64,000 nucleotides of DNA from the NCBI GenBank assembly GCA_027578915.1, contig JANBTT010000021.1, forward strand, positions 1-64,000. Reading direction: 5' to 3'. The position numbers were made by a program, and so were the translations under genes. Of this stretch, positions 41,801 through 52,700 are shown piece after piece. The notes beneath the pieces are model-generated. The model did not search any database, was not told where the DNA came from, and saw only the letters and a program-made list of their open reading frames with translations. Source of the DNA: Coemansia sp. RSA 1200. Its lineage: Eukaryota; Kickxellomycota; Kickxellomycetes; Kickxellales; Kickxellaceae. Each line of letters begins with the position of its first letter. Within the stretch, counting starts at the first letter, position 1.

Positions 41801-42880
41801 TAATGGCGAATGGCTGTAGAAGCCCTGCTGAATGTTCCCTGTTATTGGCGTTGTGTACGCCGATGGGTTATGGAGTGTACCAAACATTTGCCGATTTATC
41901 CCGCCTCCAACATTGGTCCGTCCGCTGCCCAAGCCGCTGGCGCTAGGTACTCCAGGCGACGAGGTGTCCATTGGCGATACTACGCCTGCTTGCTGGCCAA
42001 AGTTGAACCCGCTGTATCCCAATGGAAGTGCGTGCGACGAAACAGCTGAAGAGGCTATCGGTTTTGACGTGGCTGCCGGCGACTGACCGATGCTCATGGC
42101 CCCAGAATACAATGTATGGGGGCTTGTATTGCTAGCGCCATCATTGTTGTTTTCTGCACCAAAAGCCGAGCTAAATGAAAGATTGTGTGAAAAGGAGCCC
42201 TTCTTAAACGATCCATCCGAGGCAAGCTCGCCTGCAGGGAAAAATGGTATATTACAGCCTTCCGCATTCACATGAATGCTATCGCTCTCCTTCTGCTGTA
42301 GTTTTTGTATCTCTGATGCAGAGACTTCTGCGCTCGACCCCTTCTCTGGCGAATGGTGGCGGGCGAGCTCAGGTTGATGTCTCATGTCCCTAGCTTGCTG
42401 CTGCTGCTGCTCTGCATGCAACTTTGGCGGACGGCCGCGCTTCTTCTGTTCCGGGTAGAAGCAGTCTATCCCTCGAAGTAGGCAGTGCTTACATTTTGGC
42501 TGGCTTCCTTCACAGCGTATCTTTTTGCCCCGACAACTTGCGCATGCCCGGCTTGCTCTGCCTACAGGAGCAACTGGTGCCCCTTCTCTGGATGTGTTTG
42601 CAGTGCCCGAAAACACAGCCTCAATCGCCTCGTGATAACCATGTCCCCGAGCATCTGCTGTGCTGGCGATGCCTATAGTTATGGAAGGTGTATCAGCAGA
42701 CTGCTCTTCTTGTGGATGCTCGCCTGGGTTATCCGTGTTTCCAAACTGGATTTGACGTGGTGGCGATAGTTGTGATAGAAATGAAGTGTCAAGAAAAGTG
42801 CTAACATCGTTGTGTACAGGTGTTTGCTGCGGCGCTCTCGCGGAGCCCGAGTCGTTGGTGGACGTCGGTGGTGTGCTCAT
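38885..42880 (-). CDS. Zn2Cys6 transcription factor with fungal middle homology region (1,331 aa)
   Basis: This large single-exon regulator has a zinc cluster at residues 113-140 (CASCRGKKIRC, CX2CX6CX6CX2CX6C), immediately followed by an AT-hook-like KKRGRPPK. A long Ser/Gln/Pro-rich region separates it from the fungal_trans region at about residues 630-850, which includes HNYFSYIHHQCPIIHKPMFL and RRLWWVLFTNERFGAVAERL. The C-terminal part has a polyglutamine tract and an acidic/Thr-rich stretch, then ends with TDYVALVKSMMQVVDVS. The ATG at 42880 is the first in frame. The protein is built like the other two large zinc-cluster factors in this window (same Cys spacing, GRP-type basic patch and internal MHR), so these probably belong to one expanded family. 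Targets are unknown. Confidence 0.9.
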   Translation of the reverse strand: MSTPPTSTNDSGSARAPQQTPVHNDVSTFLDTSFLSQLSPPRQIQFGNTDNPGEHPQEEQSADTPSITIGIASTADARGHGYHEAIEAVFSGTANTSREGAPVAPVGRASRACASCRGKKIRCEGSQPKCKHCLLRGIDCFYPEQKKRGRPPKLHAEQQQQQARDMRHQPELARHHSPEKGSSAEVSASEIQKLQQKESDSIHVNAEGCNIPFFPAGELASDGSFKKGSFSHNLSFSSAFGAENNNDGASNTSPHTLYSGAMSIGQSPAATSKPIASSAVSSHALPLGYSGFNFGQQAGVVSPMDTSSPGVPSASGLGSGRTNVGGGINRQMFGTLHNPSAYTTPITGNIQQGFYSHSPLQPQQPRQQRPQTFQDDYFGGAQPSSAHSTSRVHASGAESTSAHGIRPILPSNTQSLGSAGIADAYSAGLSHVYYTNSIPGPNELNINTSRANSETNPQMFAAVWSEAPPASLTYQPQNGIYSSLPFDFGNFATDFLPFTIPPPVPPVLHDQQHTQDPTPLFSNSVSVVSPQGYDFAEHDLLSSTLGNVAMAIAKKDDDSDNLQKTLDHLVNVTTNISNASEQAFEHAKEVAAEAVAAADSAMQTEDWSFSDDIMNAPISELLLRSERRPGLSSKAVHNYFSYIHHQCPIIHKPMFLRQMGNGTVNRLVWFSLRALSTRTLLHSQILSKDDVLIEEAYFAAMARKQLATELENPNVEVLQGLVLFSLYILGTPRWEEASMYWCKAMRLAQLMGCHVVDAPSQTVATKMHFGIFEPPTARAVSCGKLETFPGDLSGLHLPLTSVLTPLETELRRRLWWVLFTNERFGAVAERLPTMVDESRIFVHLPCSIEEWEKPVFTYRAPERVPKYRREAFTLGENTEDPRKRTLIQEIAARKNDNLYLISDIEYGFAMGHLVSFLAHMGSLFRPLSPYSNDYVQPFVEVSWQGKMRMLQANVDRIEALFEIARQDTLKRLNARPHQGEKPSSVGMPIHIDSEALRAKKRRDSTGDGVSNSNSHPTAHSGQSEARFNNSSSSSTFQPAESKPHRGVDPILDEKASMSGIEIPHIHHLNMLILYSALNIQLYRMVLQIHYEFTSSLPSSDERKQEDNDLMAALDVYIKRIWQRTTTAAQHVSRILRGEFPNVPHWVLTLVGIRSTDAVPSTTNHSSSALGAASGEQQQQQQQSGSGAGSSMAFANGAVQNGDMEVDSETADKGTQQGDNATTTTTQNTTMSHRLKRIFRERIKAQEKRLHEMAMSVFASYRRTLPYALLLAAKVHVDNIKWWANEQQDEQMAHAYLDLAVIVQFLETHQTAFSSTDYVALVKSMMQVVDVS

Positions 42881-45800
42881 TAATATCCTTGGAAAAATAG
42901 GGGTGGCCTACTCAATTCATCGGGAAGAAATTTTCGTCTTCGTCTTCGTTAGTTAAATTGGGCACCGACAAGCATAAATAAAACAAAACAAAGAAAAACA
43001 GAATGTGGAATAGAGTGAATTACAGGGAAAAAAAAAAAACAAAAAAGAGAGAATTCGAGTTGACAAGCACAAGTGGGTGGATTATTCATGAGCAAGGAAA
43101 TTAATTTATTTTTGCCTGCTTGCCAACTCTAATACCTTTTTTGTGGTGCAAGCCTATTGGAAGCGTCTTTATCTGCCGCTTTAGTGGAGCATAGCAAATG
43201 GGAATAAAAAGGGTCTGGGCTGAATAGGTTAAAGAGGCGCACTGGTCAGTCAACGTTTATGCTTATGATGATGGCGATAATCTCACTAAAAGCATAAATG
43301 GCATGCGGATTTGGAAAAGTCGTGTGTCAGATTATTACTAATATGAACAGAAAGAAGCCGGACAGTAGCAGAGTAGTAGTACCATACAAACTAAAACTAC
43401 CCGAAAAGAAGGCACAGACCTCTCCAATATTTCAGCAAGCGACAGTGCGAGAGGGATTGAACAGAAGATAAATAAACATAAAGGCAAAAGTCTCCCGGTT
43501 CTTGCCAGCAGAAGATATTAGTGTGTTTTTCAAAGTAATAAATGATAAATTTCAGCAGATGAGGAAGATAAAGAAGGAAAACCATTCTGGGTAGAGTGCA
43601 CAGCATCAAGGAAATACGTGTTAGCACGCGAAAAGAGGAAACGATGGTGATTAAGAAAGTGACTAAGCACAGGCTATCTGCAGCGTCAGTGGCAATTAAG
43701 ACTGGAGCTCAAGGGAAAGAAAAAAGTCAGAATGAGGGATTTACTCTACGAAGTCGCAGACTGATAGCAGATAATGTTTTTTCAGTTTAAGCAAATCACC
43801 TACAGATCATTATCTGAACAGGCACACGAAAAAAAGACAAGCGACGCAGCGATGGCAAAAGATAGACCCACCGGCGACACATAATAAGCTCTTTACAGTA
43901 AATGATGAACAATGCTCAGGGATAGTCAGACAAAACTCGTCTGTTGTTATTTTTCAGAACAGCAAGCTAGCTAGCTATACATGTTGTTAATGCAGCAAAT
44001 GGCGTTGAAAAGTTTTTTTTTATTTTCTCATGATCAATCGGTGCTACCGGATACACGGAGAACAAAAAAATTTGGAGATTTGTTGAATGCTAAAGAATCT
44101 CATAGACAAAGCAGACTCGTTGTCCATTCGTACAAATTTGGTGTTCCAAAAAAGATTCTATATGCACAACGACAATGAGTTGGATATTTGACCCGCAAAA
44201 GTATTTGCATAGATTCTTTGTTCAGTTGCAGCCGAGGCCCCAATAATGGCTTTTACGATGATTTTCCCAGCAGCTGCCAGCGTATACCTCAAATAAGCAC
44301 AAGATCTTGTGAACAAAAGTAGTTGTATGTATGCGCAGATCTGTAGGGATGAGAAAAGGAGCTGGATAGACCGAGCGAAAATGAGGAGGAAAATAGGAAA
44401 AGGAGAGACAATTCACAGGTCTCAAGAGAATAATGGTTTTTTTGAAAGAAAAAAGTGAGAACACCCTACATTCAGTAAACAAGGCCTGTACTTTGCAATT
44501 TTCAGCAACATAAAGCGATATTTCATGCGGCAGATGGCTTTAATTGAAAAAAGCCTCAAGACAATAAAATAAATGTAAAATTTGTGGTGAATAATGACAT
44601 GGTTGAAGAGAGTCTTTGATGTACTTTTGTATTGGTCGACTAGCTCACATACTTACCTTTTGAAATCAAACTCAAACAGAACCTTAAATGGGGAAAAGGG
44701 ATTGAAATAGAAAAGAGGTTTATGTGGGGAAAGAAAATTATAACCAAAAAGTGGTGCACAGGGTAATTGGTGGCTTTCTTTTATACGCCAGCCTCCAAAA
44801 TGTCTCTAAACGAATACCTGAATGAGTGGGAATTGAACAAATGATAAAAGTTTAAAAGTCATTCCATTCAATACCATCTTTTTGGAATGCAAAACGTATC
44901 TTCAGTATTTTGCTTAAAGGGCTGCATCTACTGCACAGTTGCCTCTAGATGCGAACTACACTCACCGCGTCTTCTCTCCTCATCCTGTACTTTCTTTTTT
45001 TTTGCCTGAATCGCTTATTTGAGCAATTATGATAAGATGGCATGCTGTGATTAGCTCAGGAATGAATGCACGTTGTAAATGATTGTTAGGATCTGAGTCT
45101 TATTGTTGTATTCAAGCTTATTGATCCGAAATATAAAAGTCCATGTGGCGTCCAGAACCGATTTCCAGCCAGCTTTGCCACTGAATAGCTGCCATTGTGA
45201 TGAACAAAGATGAACATATTGTTGTCTTTACCCTGCAATTTTCCAGCAATTATATAAATAGAATAAATGCGAGAAAGGAAAAATTGAAGCCCTAGCTGTT
45301 TGTTAGACAATCTATAACAATACCGCTGTTAAGATTTAAATTGAATCAACCACATTGCATCGATTATTAAAGATAATCCCGTGAATATTGGCTTTCACAC
45401 ATAAAGCAAACAACGGTAGCAGATGATAATACCCTGCTTGCAGCTAGAAATACAAGAAGAAAGGGAGTTTGAAACGTGTAAATTCATATTCACTGCATCA
45501 ATTTAATCTTGCAATTATGACAAGGGCCACTGAAGCCAAAAGTAAATTATCTTTTGAATTTATAGACAATCGACTAGATCCACAGATTAATTGGCTTAGT
45601 TTAAAAGCCTTCTTGTTTATTCAAGTGAAACTATTGAGATGCACAAGCTGATAGATCGAGATTCCACGGCAGTTTGTACATTTGAGTGAAATAGAGATAT
45701 TTTAACGTTTCAACATTTTTGTTATTCTTGAACAAGACTGGGTGTGATCTGAATGCTCTAGCAAATATAACAAAACATTAATATAAAAGGGACATGGACG

Positions 45801-45888
45801 CCCTTCTTTAAGCGTGCTTTTGAATTTTATAAGAAATATTATTACATACCAAAATCTTTGTATTACCTTCTATCCTACAACAGCCACT
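42881..45888. other. AT-rich gene-poor island (left part)
   Basis: This 3-kb stretch is clearly more AT-rich than the flanking genes and has no convincing gene on either strand. Small frames at 43596-43790 and 43981-44178 (+) and 44222-44482 and 45086-45310 (-) have ambiguous composition and no recognised motif. A 27-codon frame at 44949 opens like a signal peptide (MRTTLTASSLLILYF) but stops after a poly-T run. The island ends with the promoter of the secreted peptide gene. Confidence 0.5.
45782..45788 (+). promoter_or_regulatory. TATA element of the secreted peptide gene
   Basis: An exact TATAAAA stands 107 bp before the start codon of the small secreted peptide. The position leaves room for a leader of about 75 nt, which supports independent transcription of this short gene. 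Confidence 0.5.
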
Positions 45889-46083
45889 ATGAGGCTTGTG
45901 TTGTTTGCTGCGTCTATTCTAGCTTCAGCCGCTATCTCTGCACTTGCCACAGCTGAGCCCCAGCCAAATCCATTTTCTGAGACAAGTCTACAGGTGGGGG
46001 AAAAGGGATGGCTTAACTGCGACCGTGCCTGTCGACGCTCATGGAACTACAAGCAATGTATACGTACATGCATGTCTTGGTGA
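45889..46083 (+). CDS. Small secreted peptide with twin CX3C motif (alpha-hairpinin-like spacing)
   Basis: The 64-residue product has a clear signal peptide (MRLVLFAASILASAAISALA, cleavage probably after ATA). A short Pro/Glu-rich stretch (EPQPNPFSETS) follows, and then a compact Cys-rich core. The four cysteines are all in the core and follow CX3C-X8-CX3C (CDRAC, eight residues, CIRTC). The peptide ends in Trp. Two CX3C units with disulfides between them define the helical-hairpin fold of alpha-hairpinins, although the usual gap is about 10-15 residues, so this one is short. The core is basic (four Arg, two Lys). The ATG is the one directly before the signal sequence; an upstream in-frame ATG at 45814 would bury it. 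A TATA element precedes the gene. The small TIM chaperones also use twin CX3C but lack signal peptides. Function is unknown. Confidence 0.65.
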   Translation: MRLVLFAASILASAAISALATAEPQPNPFSETSLQVGEKGWLNCDRACRRSWNYKQCIRTCMSW

Positions 46084-46599
46084 TAGCTATTTCGGCATGT
46101 ATCACACCGGTTTTTTGCGCTTTCAGTGTTAATCAGAGACACAGGAATCTGAATTTGGCGTGTGATATGTAGCAAGGCAAGGCAATAGTCTCAATTGAAT
46201 ATAACAATTTATTTAGATTATCGATAGAAAGCGCATAAAATGATAAATATAATCACAATTACATTGATTTAATCATGATCGTATAAATTTGGTTTAGTGA
46301 TTTCAAAAAATGTTTTTGTTGGATTAGAGAAGAAAGCATGAATTTTTTTATTTTTTATTTTTATTTTTTGAACAAACACACTCATTGACAAAGTTGTTTG
46401 TAACGGACTTCTCTTCCTCAGCCAACTTGTATCATTTCTAACGGCTTTTTATTTTTGTTTACCCTCACCCCCTCTTGGCTTCCGTGTTACTTTTCACTAG
46501 ATACCAGCGCTTTTACTAGTACTTTTGCTTGGATCAGCCAGGAGCTCTGTGACCTACACAATCGTGCACACGCAACCGATATATTAAACAGGCTCACAG
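46084..46599. other. AT-rich spacer and RRP5 leader
   Basis: This stretch continues the AT-rich island and then turns into the pyrimidine-rich upstream region of RRP5 (from about 46400). Apart from the probable noncoding first exon of RRP5 just before 46600, nothing was identified. Confidence 0.45.
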
Positions 46600-46711
46600 G
46601 TGCGTATATGGCTAACTATGAGTTGTTCTGTTTCTTGCGTGCAGATATCTTTGTTTGGATATAATACTAACTAGATTCTTTATTTTGATTCCTTGGAATG
46701 CATGCTTGTAG
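46600..46711 (+). other. Probable 5'UTR intron of RRP5
   Basis: The donor is CAG|GTGCGT, a perfect TACTAAC branch point lies at 46665-46671, and the acceptor is CTTGTAG at 46711. This gives a 112-bp intron ending one base before the ATG used here. It removes an in-frame ATG at 46698 and so decides the start codon. Confidence 0.6.
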
Positions 46712-46712
46712 G

Positions 46713-49700
46713 ATGGCCAAGGAAACAAGCAAGACGCCGAGAGGCGCCAAAGGAGACAACAGGGACAAAAGGAGCAGCAAGACAAACAGCACGGCAACAA
46801 CAGTTACAGACTTCCCGCGTGGAGGATCAAACGGACTAACGCCACTAGAGTTCCGCGAGGTCACCCGACAAGCCGAACGGGAAGCGATCTTTTCAGATGG
46901 AGTTACAAGTGAGAAGAAAGCTAAAAAGAAGCGCAAGTCTGCTGAGAATGGCGAGTCAGCAAAGCAGATGAAGAGCAAGAAGAAAAAGAGTAAGTCTGCT
47001 GAAAAGAACAGCGTTGCTGACGAGGATGCCAGCGATACCGATCTACTGGACGATGTACGCCTGGCAAAGGTCGAGAATCTAACGACGAAAAAGCTTAGCA
47101 AGGGCGCGCTTGTTCTCGGATGCGTCTCAGCTATCTACGAGCTTGAGCTTTCCATTGCGCTGCCCAACGGCGTTACCGGCGCAGTGCCGATCACATCGAT
47201 TTCCCCTGAGATGACTGCCTCTGTTGAAAAGGCGGCCAGTGACGCCGAAAGCGACAGCGAAGACGCTGATGCTATGGATGTTGATGCTAGCGACAAAGAT
47301 GATCCGCTTGACCTGAGCACCCGCTTTTTTGTTGGGCAGTTTGTCAAGTGCGTTGTGGTGGAGGTCGGAAATGGCGACCGGGCTGCTGCTGCCGACAAAT
47401 TCAAAAAGAAGAACAACAACTCCTTGCGGGTGGAGCTCTCGCTTGCACCTGAGGAGATCAACAATCGCATTGATCCAGACGACGTCTGTGAGGGTATGAT
47501 CCTCACCGCCAGTATCAAGAGCGTCGAGGACCGGGGATATGTGCTAAACACTGGGCTGCCTGGAAAAGATGTTGCCGCATTTCTGCCAAGCAATGCTGCG
47601 CAGTTGTGGCTAGAGCGCTGGATGCCCGATGCGGAGGAGCTGAAGGTCGGGCAGCTGGTGGAGGCTGCGGTGACCAGCGTTTCGGCCGATCGTCGCTCAA
47701 TGCGCTTTACCATTGACCCAAAGGTAGTTTCCGAGTGCATGGTCCAGGATACATACAAAACGATGGCCTCTATTCAGCCTGGACAGCTTGTTCAGGCGAC
47801 AATTATGAAGGTCTGGGACAGCGGATTGTCACTGCGGTTTATGGGCTTCTACGACTGTTCTGCCAACCTGAAAAGTATTGGTATGTTTGGCGCGTCCAAC
47901 AAGAGCGAGGTCGGGAAGGAGTATCCCTTTGGTGATACCATCAAGGTGCGTGTTCTGTACGTGTCTCTTACTGCAGCTGCAAAGACCATTCTTGTATCCA
48001 CGAACCCCCACATTCTCCAGCTCCGCTCCCGTCCCGCACCCACTGGCTACGAGCTGCCTAATGCAGCATGCTTGGCTGCAGGCCGTGCTCCAGCTCCACA
48101 AGACTCTGCTGTCGATACAAAGGACGTGCAGAACGGGAAGTCAGCAACCAAAAAGTCGGCTATTGCCGACATGCAGATGTGGCCCATTCCCTACGGAACT
48201 GTGCTTGAGGATTGTGTGGTAGTCAACACGGTTGGATCTAATGGTCTGGCGCTGCAAATAACCGGCGTTGACTCTGTCCAGGCATACGCAGCGGTGTCGC
48301 AGCTGGTTGATGAAGGTGAAGATGCTCCAACACTGAACAAGTATGCTGGCCGCTTCTGCATTGGCACGCACCACCGCGCTCGTGTTGTTGGATACGACTC
48401 TATTGATGCCACCATGCTTTTGTCTCTCCGGCCATCTGCCGTAAACAACTCTCTCTTCAGCATCAATGATCTGCGCCCTGGGATGCTGGTGACAGGTACT
48501 GTTAGAACCTTTAATGAGAAAGGTGCCGTTGTTGACCTGACACCTCAGATCCGTGGGTTTGCTTTCAAGGAGGACCTTTCGGACATTCCACTAAAGCACC
48601 CAGAGCTCCAGTTCAAGCCAGGGAAGGAGATTGTCTGTCGCGTGTCCAAGGTCATATGGGACCAGAGCAAGATAACCCTGACTGCGCGGAAGAGCCTCGT
48701 AAAGTCAAAGCTCCCTGTTGTCTGGGGCTACACCGAGGAAGAGGGCGCTATTCCTGGTGCAATTGTACAGGCTACTGTCATTCGTGCCGTCAAGAACGGG
48801 TTTGTGGCCAGTCTTTATCAGGGAACAGTCTGCCTGATCCATAGCGAGGCAAGGGCACCGGCTGTAGGCCAGGTGATAAAATGCCGCATTATGAAGGTCA
48901 ACTCTGCCAAGCGCCACATACTAGCCAGCCTTAACATCGACCCCGACACAACAGTAGATGCGCTTGTGGATGAATCGTCGTTGAACAATGTCCGCTCTGA
49001 ATTCAGTAAGGATGTGTCGCAGGTTTCTGTTGGCCAGCTGGTGAGTGGCAGCATTGTTAGTGTGGGCGAAAAGACCATAAAGGTCTGCATCGAGGGAAGC
49101 AGTCTTCTTGCTTTCCTGCATGTCGGCCACTTGAGCGACCACCGCGGCGACGTCCTCGACAAGATTCTCTCTCGCATTGCTGTTGGCAACATCCTCGAGG
49201 AACTTGTGATTACTTCTACCAATGAAAAGCGGGGAGTAGTCAATATCAGCGCGAAAAAGTCGCTTATCAAGGCTGCAAAGGCCAAGTGCACCCCAGCAAG
49301 TGCTGCGGATCTGGTTGTCGGCAGCACATGCGTTGGCTGGGTTGAGGCTATTGTGGAGTATGGCGCGTTTGTTTCTTTCTTGGGCTCATACAGTGCGCTT
49401 GTTCCGCTTGAGCATATTTCGGATCGCTTTGTTACATCGGCAAAGGACTTTTTGGATGTTGATCAAACTGTTGTTGCCTCGATCGTCTCGGTAGATCAGG
49501 CTGATGGCGAGTACAAGGTTCGTGCGTCTCTGAAGGAGTCAGGTATCGATGTTGCTGCAACTGGCTGTCTTGAACCCACCGATCTTTTGGAAGACTATTT
49601 TGACAGTCTTGAAGCTCCAGAGGGGGACGCTGTTCTTGAGAGCATTGGATCACAGGCTCTTGTCAGTGTCAAGCAGAAGCACCCATACGGTGTTGTTGTT

Positions 49701-52700
49701 GCCCCTGTAAAGACGGGTAGTCCAGGCGCTCTTTCGGAAATTACATCTGGGCTTGTCATGAAGCAGCAAGCAAAGGAGCGCATAAATGAATGTACAGGAA
49801 ACGCAGTCATTGCAGCCTGTGTGCTTGATGTGGATTCTGAGAAGAGCATTGCCGATTACTCGTTGCGCTCAGCCCTTGTTCCAAATAGCGCAGATCTGGA
49901 AAAGGCCGCTGCTGAAGGGGATTACGAGCTGCTTGGTAAGATGCTAGAGAAGTGCAACTCAAGGACTGCTACAAACCAAAAGGCGCTTCATAAACTGTAC
50001 AGCTCAAAGGCTCCAACCCAGTTGCTTATTGAGCTGGTCAAAGAGGACTATCTTGTTCTGTCCATGCCGCATCTTGGCAATGCTATTGGTTTTGCTGTGA
50101 CAAAAACATACAACAACCGGTCCAAACCATTTATGCGGTTCAAGCCAGGGCAGCGTCTCAGCGGAACAATTGCTCGTGTTGAACAAAACAAGCGCACGCT
50201 GGTTCAGCTTGACTCTACTGCTAGCCGCTCCAAGAACAACGCCGTTGTGTATGGGGCCGAATTCACTGACATTGAAGTCGTGAAGCCTGTTGACCCGGCT
50301 GTCAAGCGCTTTGGCGACTACCGCGAGGGATCCTTGACTGTGGCAAGAGTGACGACTATTGACGGAAACCAGGCAAACCTGGAGTTTGGATCCAACGTAA
50401 AGGGTCGCCTGCATATCACTGAGCTGTTTGATAGCGATGCCGATATCGACGCCGACGTCAAGGATGCTGAGTCTGTATTTGCAGCTGCTGGTGTTTGTCC
50501 GGGAAAGACAGTCAATGTCAAGGTTCTTGGTGTCTGCGATGGCACAGCGAACAAGTTCCTTCCCATCAATCACACAACTTCTCCGACCGAGACCACTCTA
50601 GAGACAACGATCCGTGGGGCTGAGCTAGAGGACAAGGGCTCGATCTCTCAGTTCAGATCGCGTCTGGTGGCACTGAGAACTGCCAAAAGTGGCCATGCAG
50701 TTCGTGGCTTTATCCGAGGTATTGGAAAGTCAAAAGACACAAAGCAGCCGACGGTTATCATCGACCTTGGTATCCATATTTCGGGCGTCATCCCATTAGT
50801 AGCAGCAACCAGCGACTTTGCAGTAGTCGCCGACCCAAGCGGCTTCTTTGTTCCGGGCATGCCTATTGAGGTCCAGATTGCCAAGATGGACACAGCCAGC
50901 AAGGAAGCACAGCTGGCTCCATATGGCAAGTATATTGCTGGTGTCAGCAAGCCTTTTGAGTCTCTGGAGGAACTAAAACCGGGCACTCATGTGATTGCTT
51001 CGGTGAGCAAGATTATGGAGTCGGTTATGTTTGTCAACATTGAGCTCGCTGGAAAAGTTGCTAGCAACGGAATAGAGTACCGTTCTGTGCGCGTGAGCGG
51101 AAAAGTGGATGTTTTCAATGCAACTGACAAGCTCAGCGAGAATGTCTTCGCCGGGTTCTCCAAAGACCAGCTGGTCAAGGCGGCTGTGCTTAGTTCAGCG
51201 TCCGGCAAAGAGGGCAAGAAACCAACAGTCAAGCTGTCGATTCGTCCATCGGTAGTTGATCCGAGCAAGAACGCGACTGAAAGCGTTGTTGATCCACGGA
51301 TCAGTTCAGTAGCTGACATCAGTGCTGGCCAAGTCGTGCACGGGTTTGTCGAGAAGACAACGAACGTCGGGTGCTTTGTCTTGCTTGGACCAAGATTCAG
51401 CGCCAGAGCACTAATCAGCGAGCTGACTGACGAGTACGTGCGGGATGTTGCTGCTGCATTCCCGGCAGGCAAGTTTGTCACCGCTATTGTCATGAGCACC
51501 AATCCAGAGCGCAACCAAGTCGCGATTTCGTTGAAGCCCTCGCGCATTGGGAACGTGACAGATGCAGCAGGAAACGTCAAGCGCCGTCTCGACCAGATCA
51601 GTGTTGGAGAGACGCTGAAGGGAACTGTTTCGCGGATTGAGGACTATGGCGTTTTCATCAAGGCCGACGATGCATTTGTCAACGGACTGTGCTATGTGCG
51701 CGAGATTGCCGACAGCGAGGTTCCTGTTGATCCGAAGGCACTGTATGAGATTGGCGACCGTGTGCTGGCAAAGGTGCTTAAGGTCGATATCAAGGCAAAC
51801 CGGCTTGCGCTTGGACTCAAGACATCGTACTTTGCAAAAGACGGCGAAGACAAGTCTGGCGATGTAGACGGCGAAGCCAGTTCTGATGATGAAGAAGAGG
51901 CCGCAGAAAACAACGAAGGGGCGATGTCGGTTGACGATGAGGCCGAGAGCTCTGACGATGAAGCCTCGGGTAGTGATAGTGAGGAAATGGACGTGGATGA
52001 TGCAGCCGTGAGCTCGCTGCCAGTCGCCAACGGATTCAAATGGGACGATGCCGAGGACGACTCTGATGGGAGCGCTGAGCAGGAACGTGACAGCGCGGCT
52101 GGCAGCGATGATGAGTCGGATGGCGAGGCAGCGCAGAGCACAAAGAAGAACAAGAGCCTGAAGCGCGCCAAGCTGAACCACATAGCGCAGGACATCACAG
52201 CAGATCTCCCGGAGCAGGCACCCAAGCGAGCAGTGGACTTTGAGCGGCTCATTGTCGGGTCGCCCAACTCATCATTCCTCTGGCTCCAGTTCATGGCGTT
52301 CTATCTGGGACAGTCGGAGGTGGACCAGGCGCGCGATGTTGCAGAGCGTGCGCTCAAGACGATTTTCATGAGCGAAGTGCAAGAGAAGATGAACATATGG
52401 GTGGCGCTTCTTAATCTCGAGCACCGCTTTGGAAGCACCGAGGCACTGGAGGCAACGCTGAAGCGCGCTACGCAGTACATGAACCCGAAGCACATATATC
52501 TGCAGATGGCGAAGATATACGAGCGCGCAGACCAGCTTGGCGATGCGGAGCGGATGCACAAGGTTGCAGTGTCAAAGTTCTCAGGGTCATGCAAGGTCTG
52601 GGTGCTGTTTGGGCTGTTCTACCTGAAGAGCGGCAAGATCAGCGAGTCCCGCGACCTGCTGGCGCGCGCACTCAAGGCGCTGCCGAAGCGCAAGCACATC

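Noticed and set aside
44222..44482. Minus-strand frame with a Cys/Trp/His-rich end
   Set aside because: It has no signal peptide or ATG in good context and composition is mixed. It is mentioned only as part of the AT-rich island.
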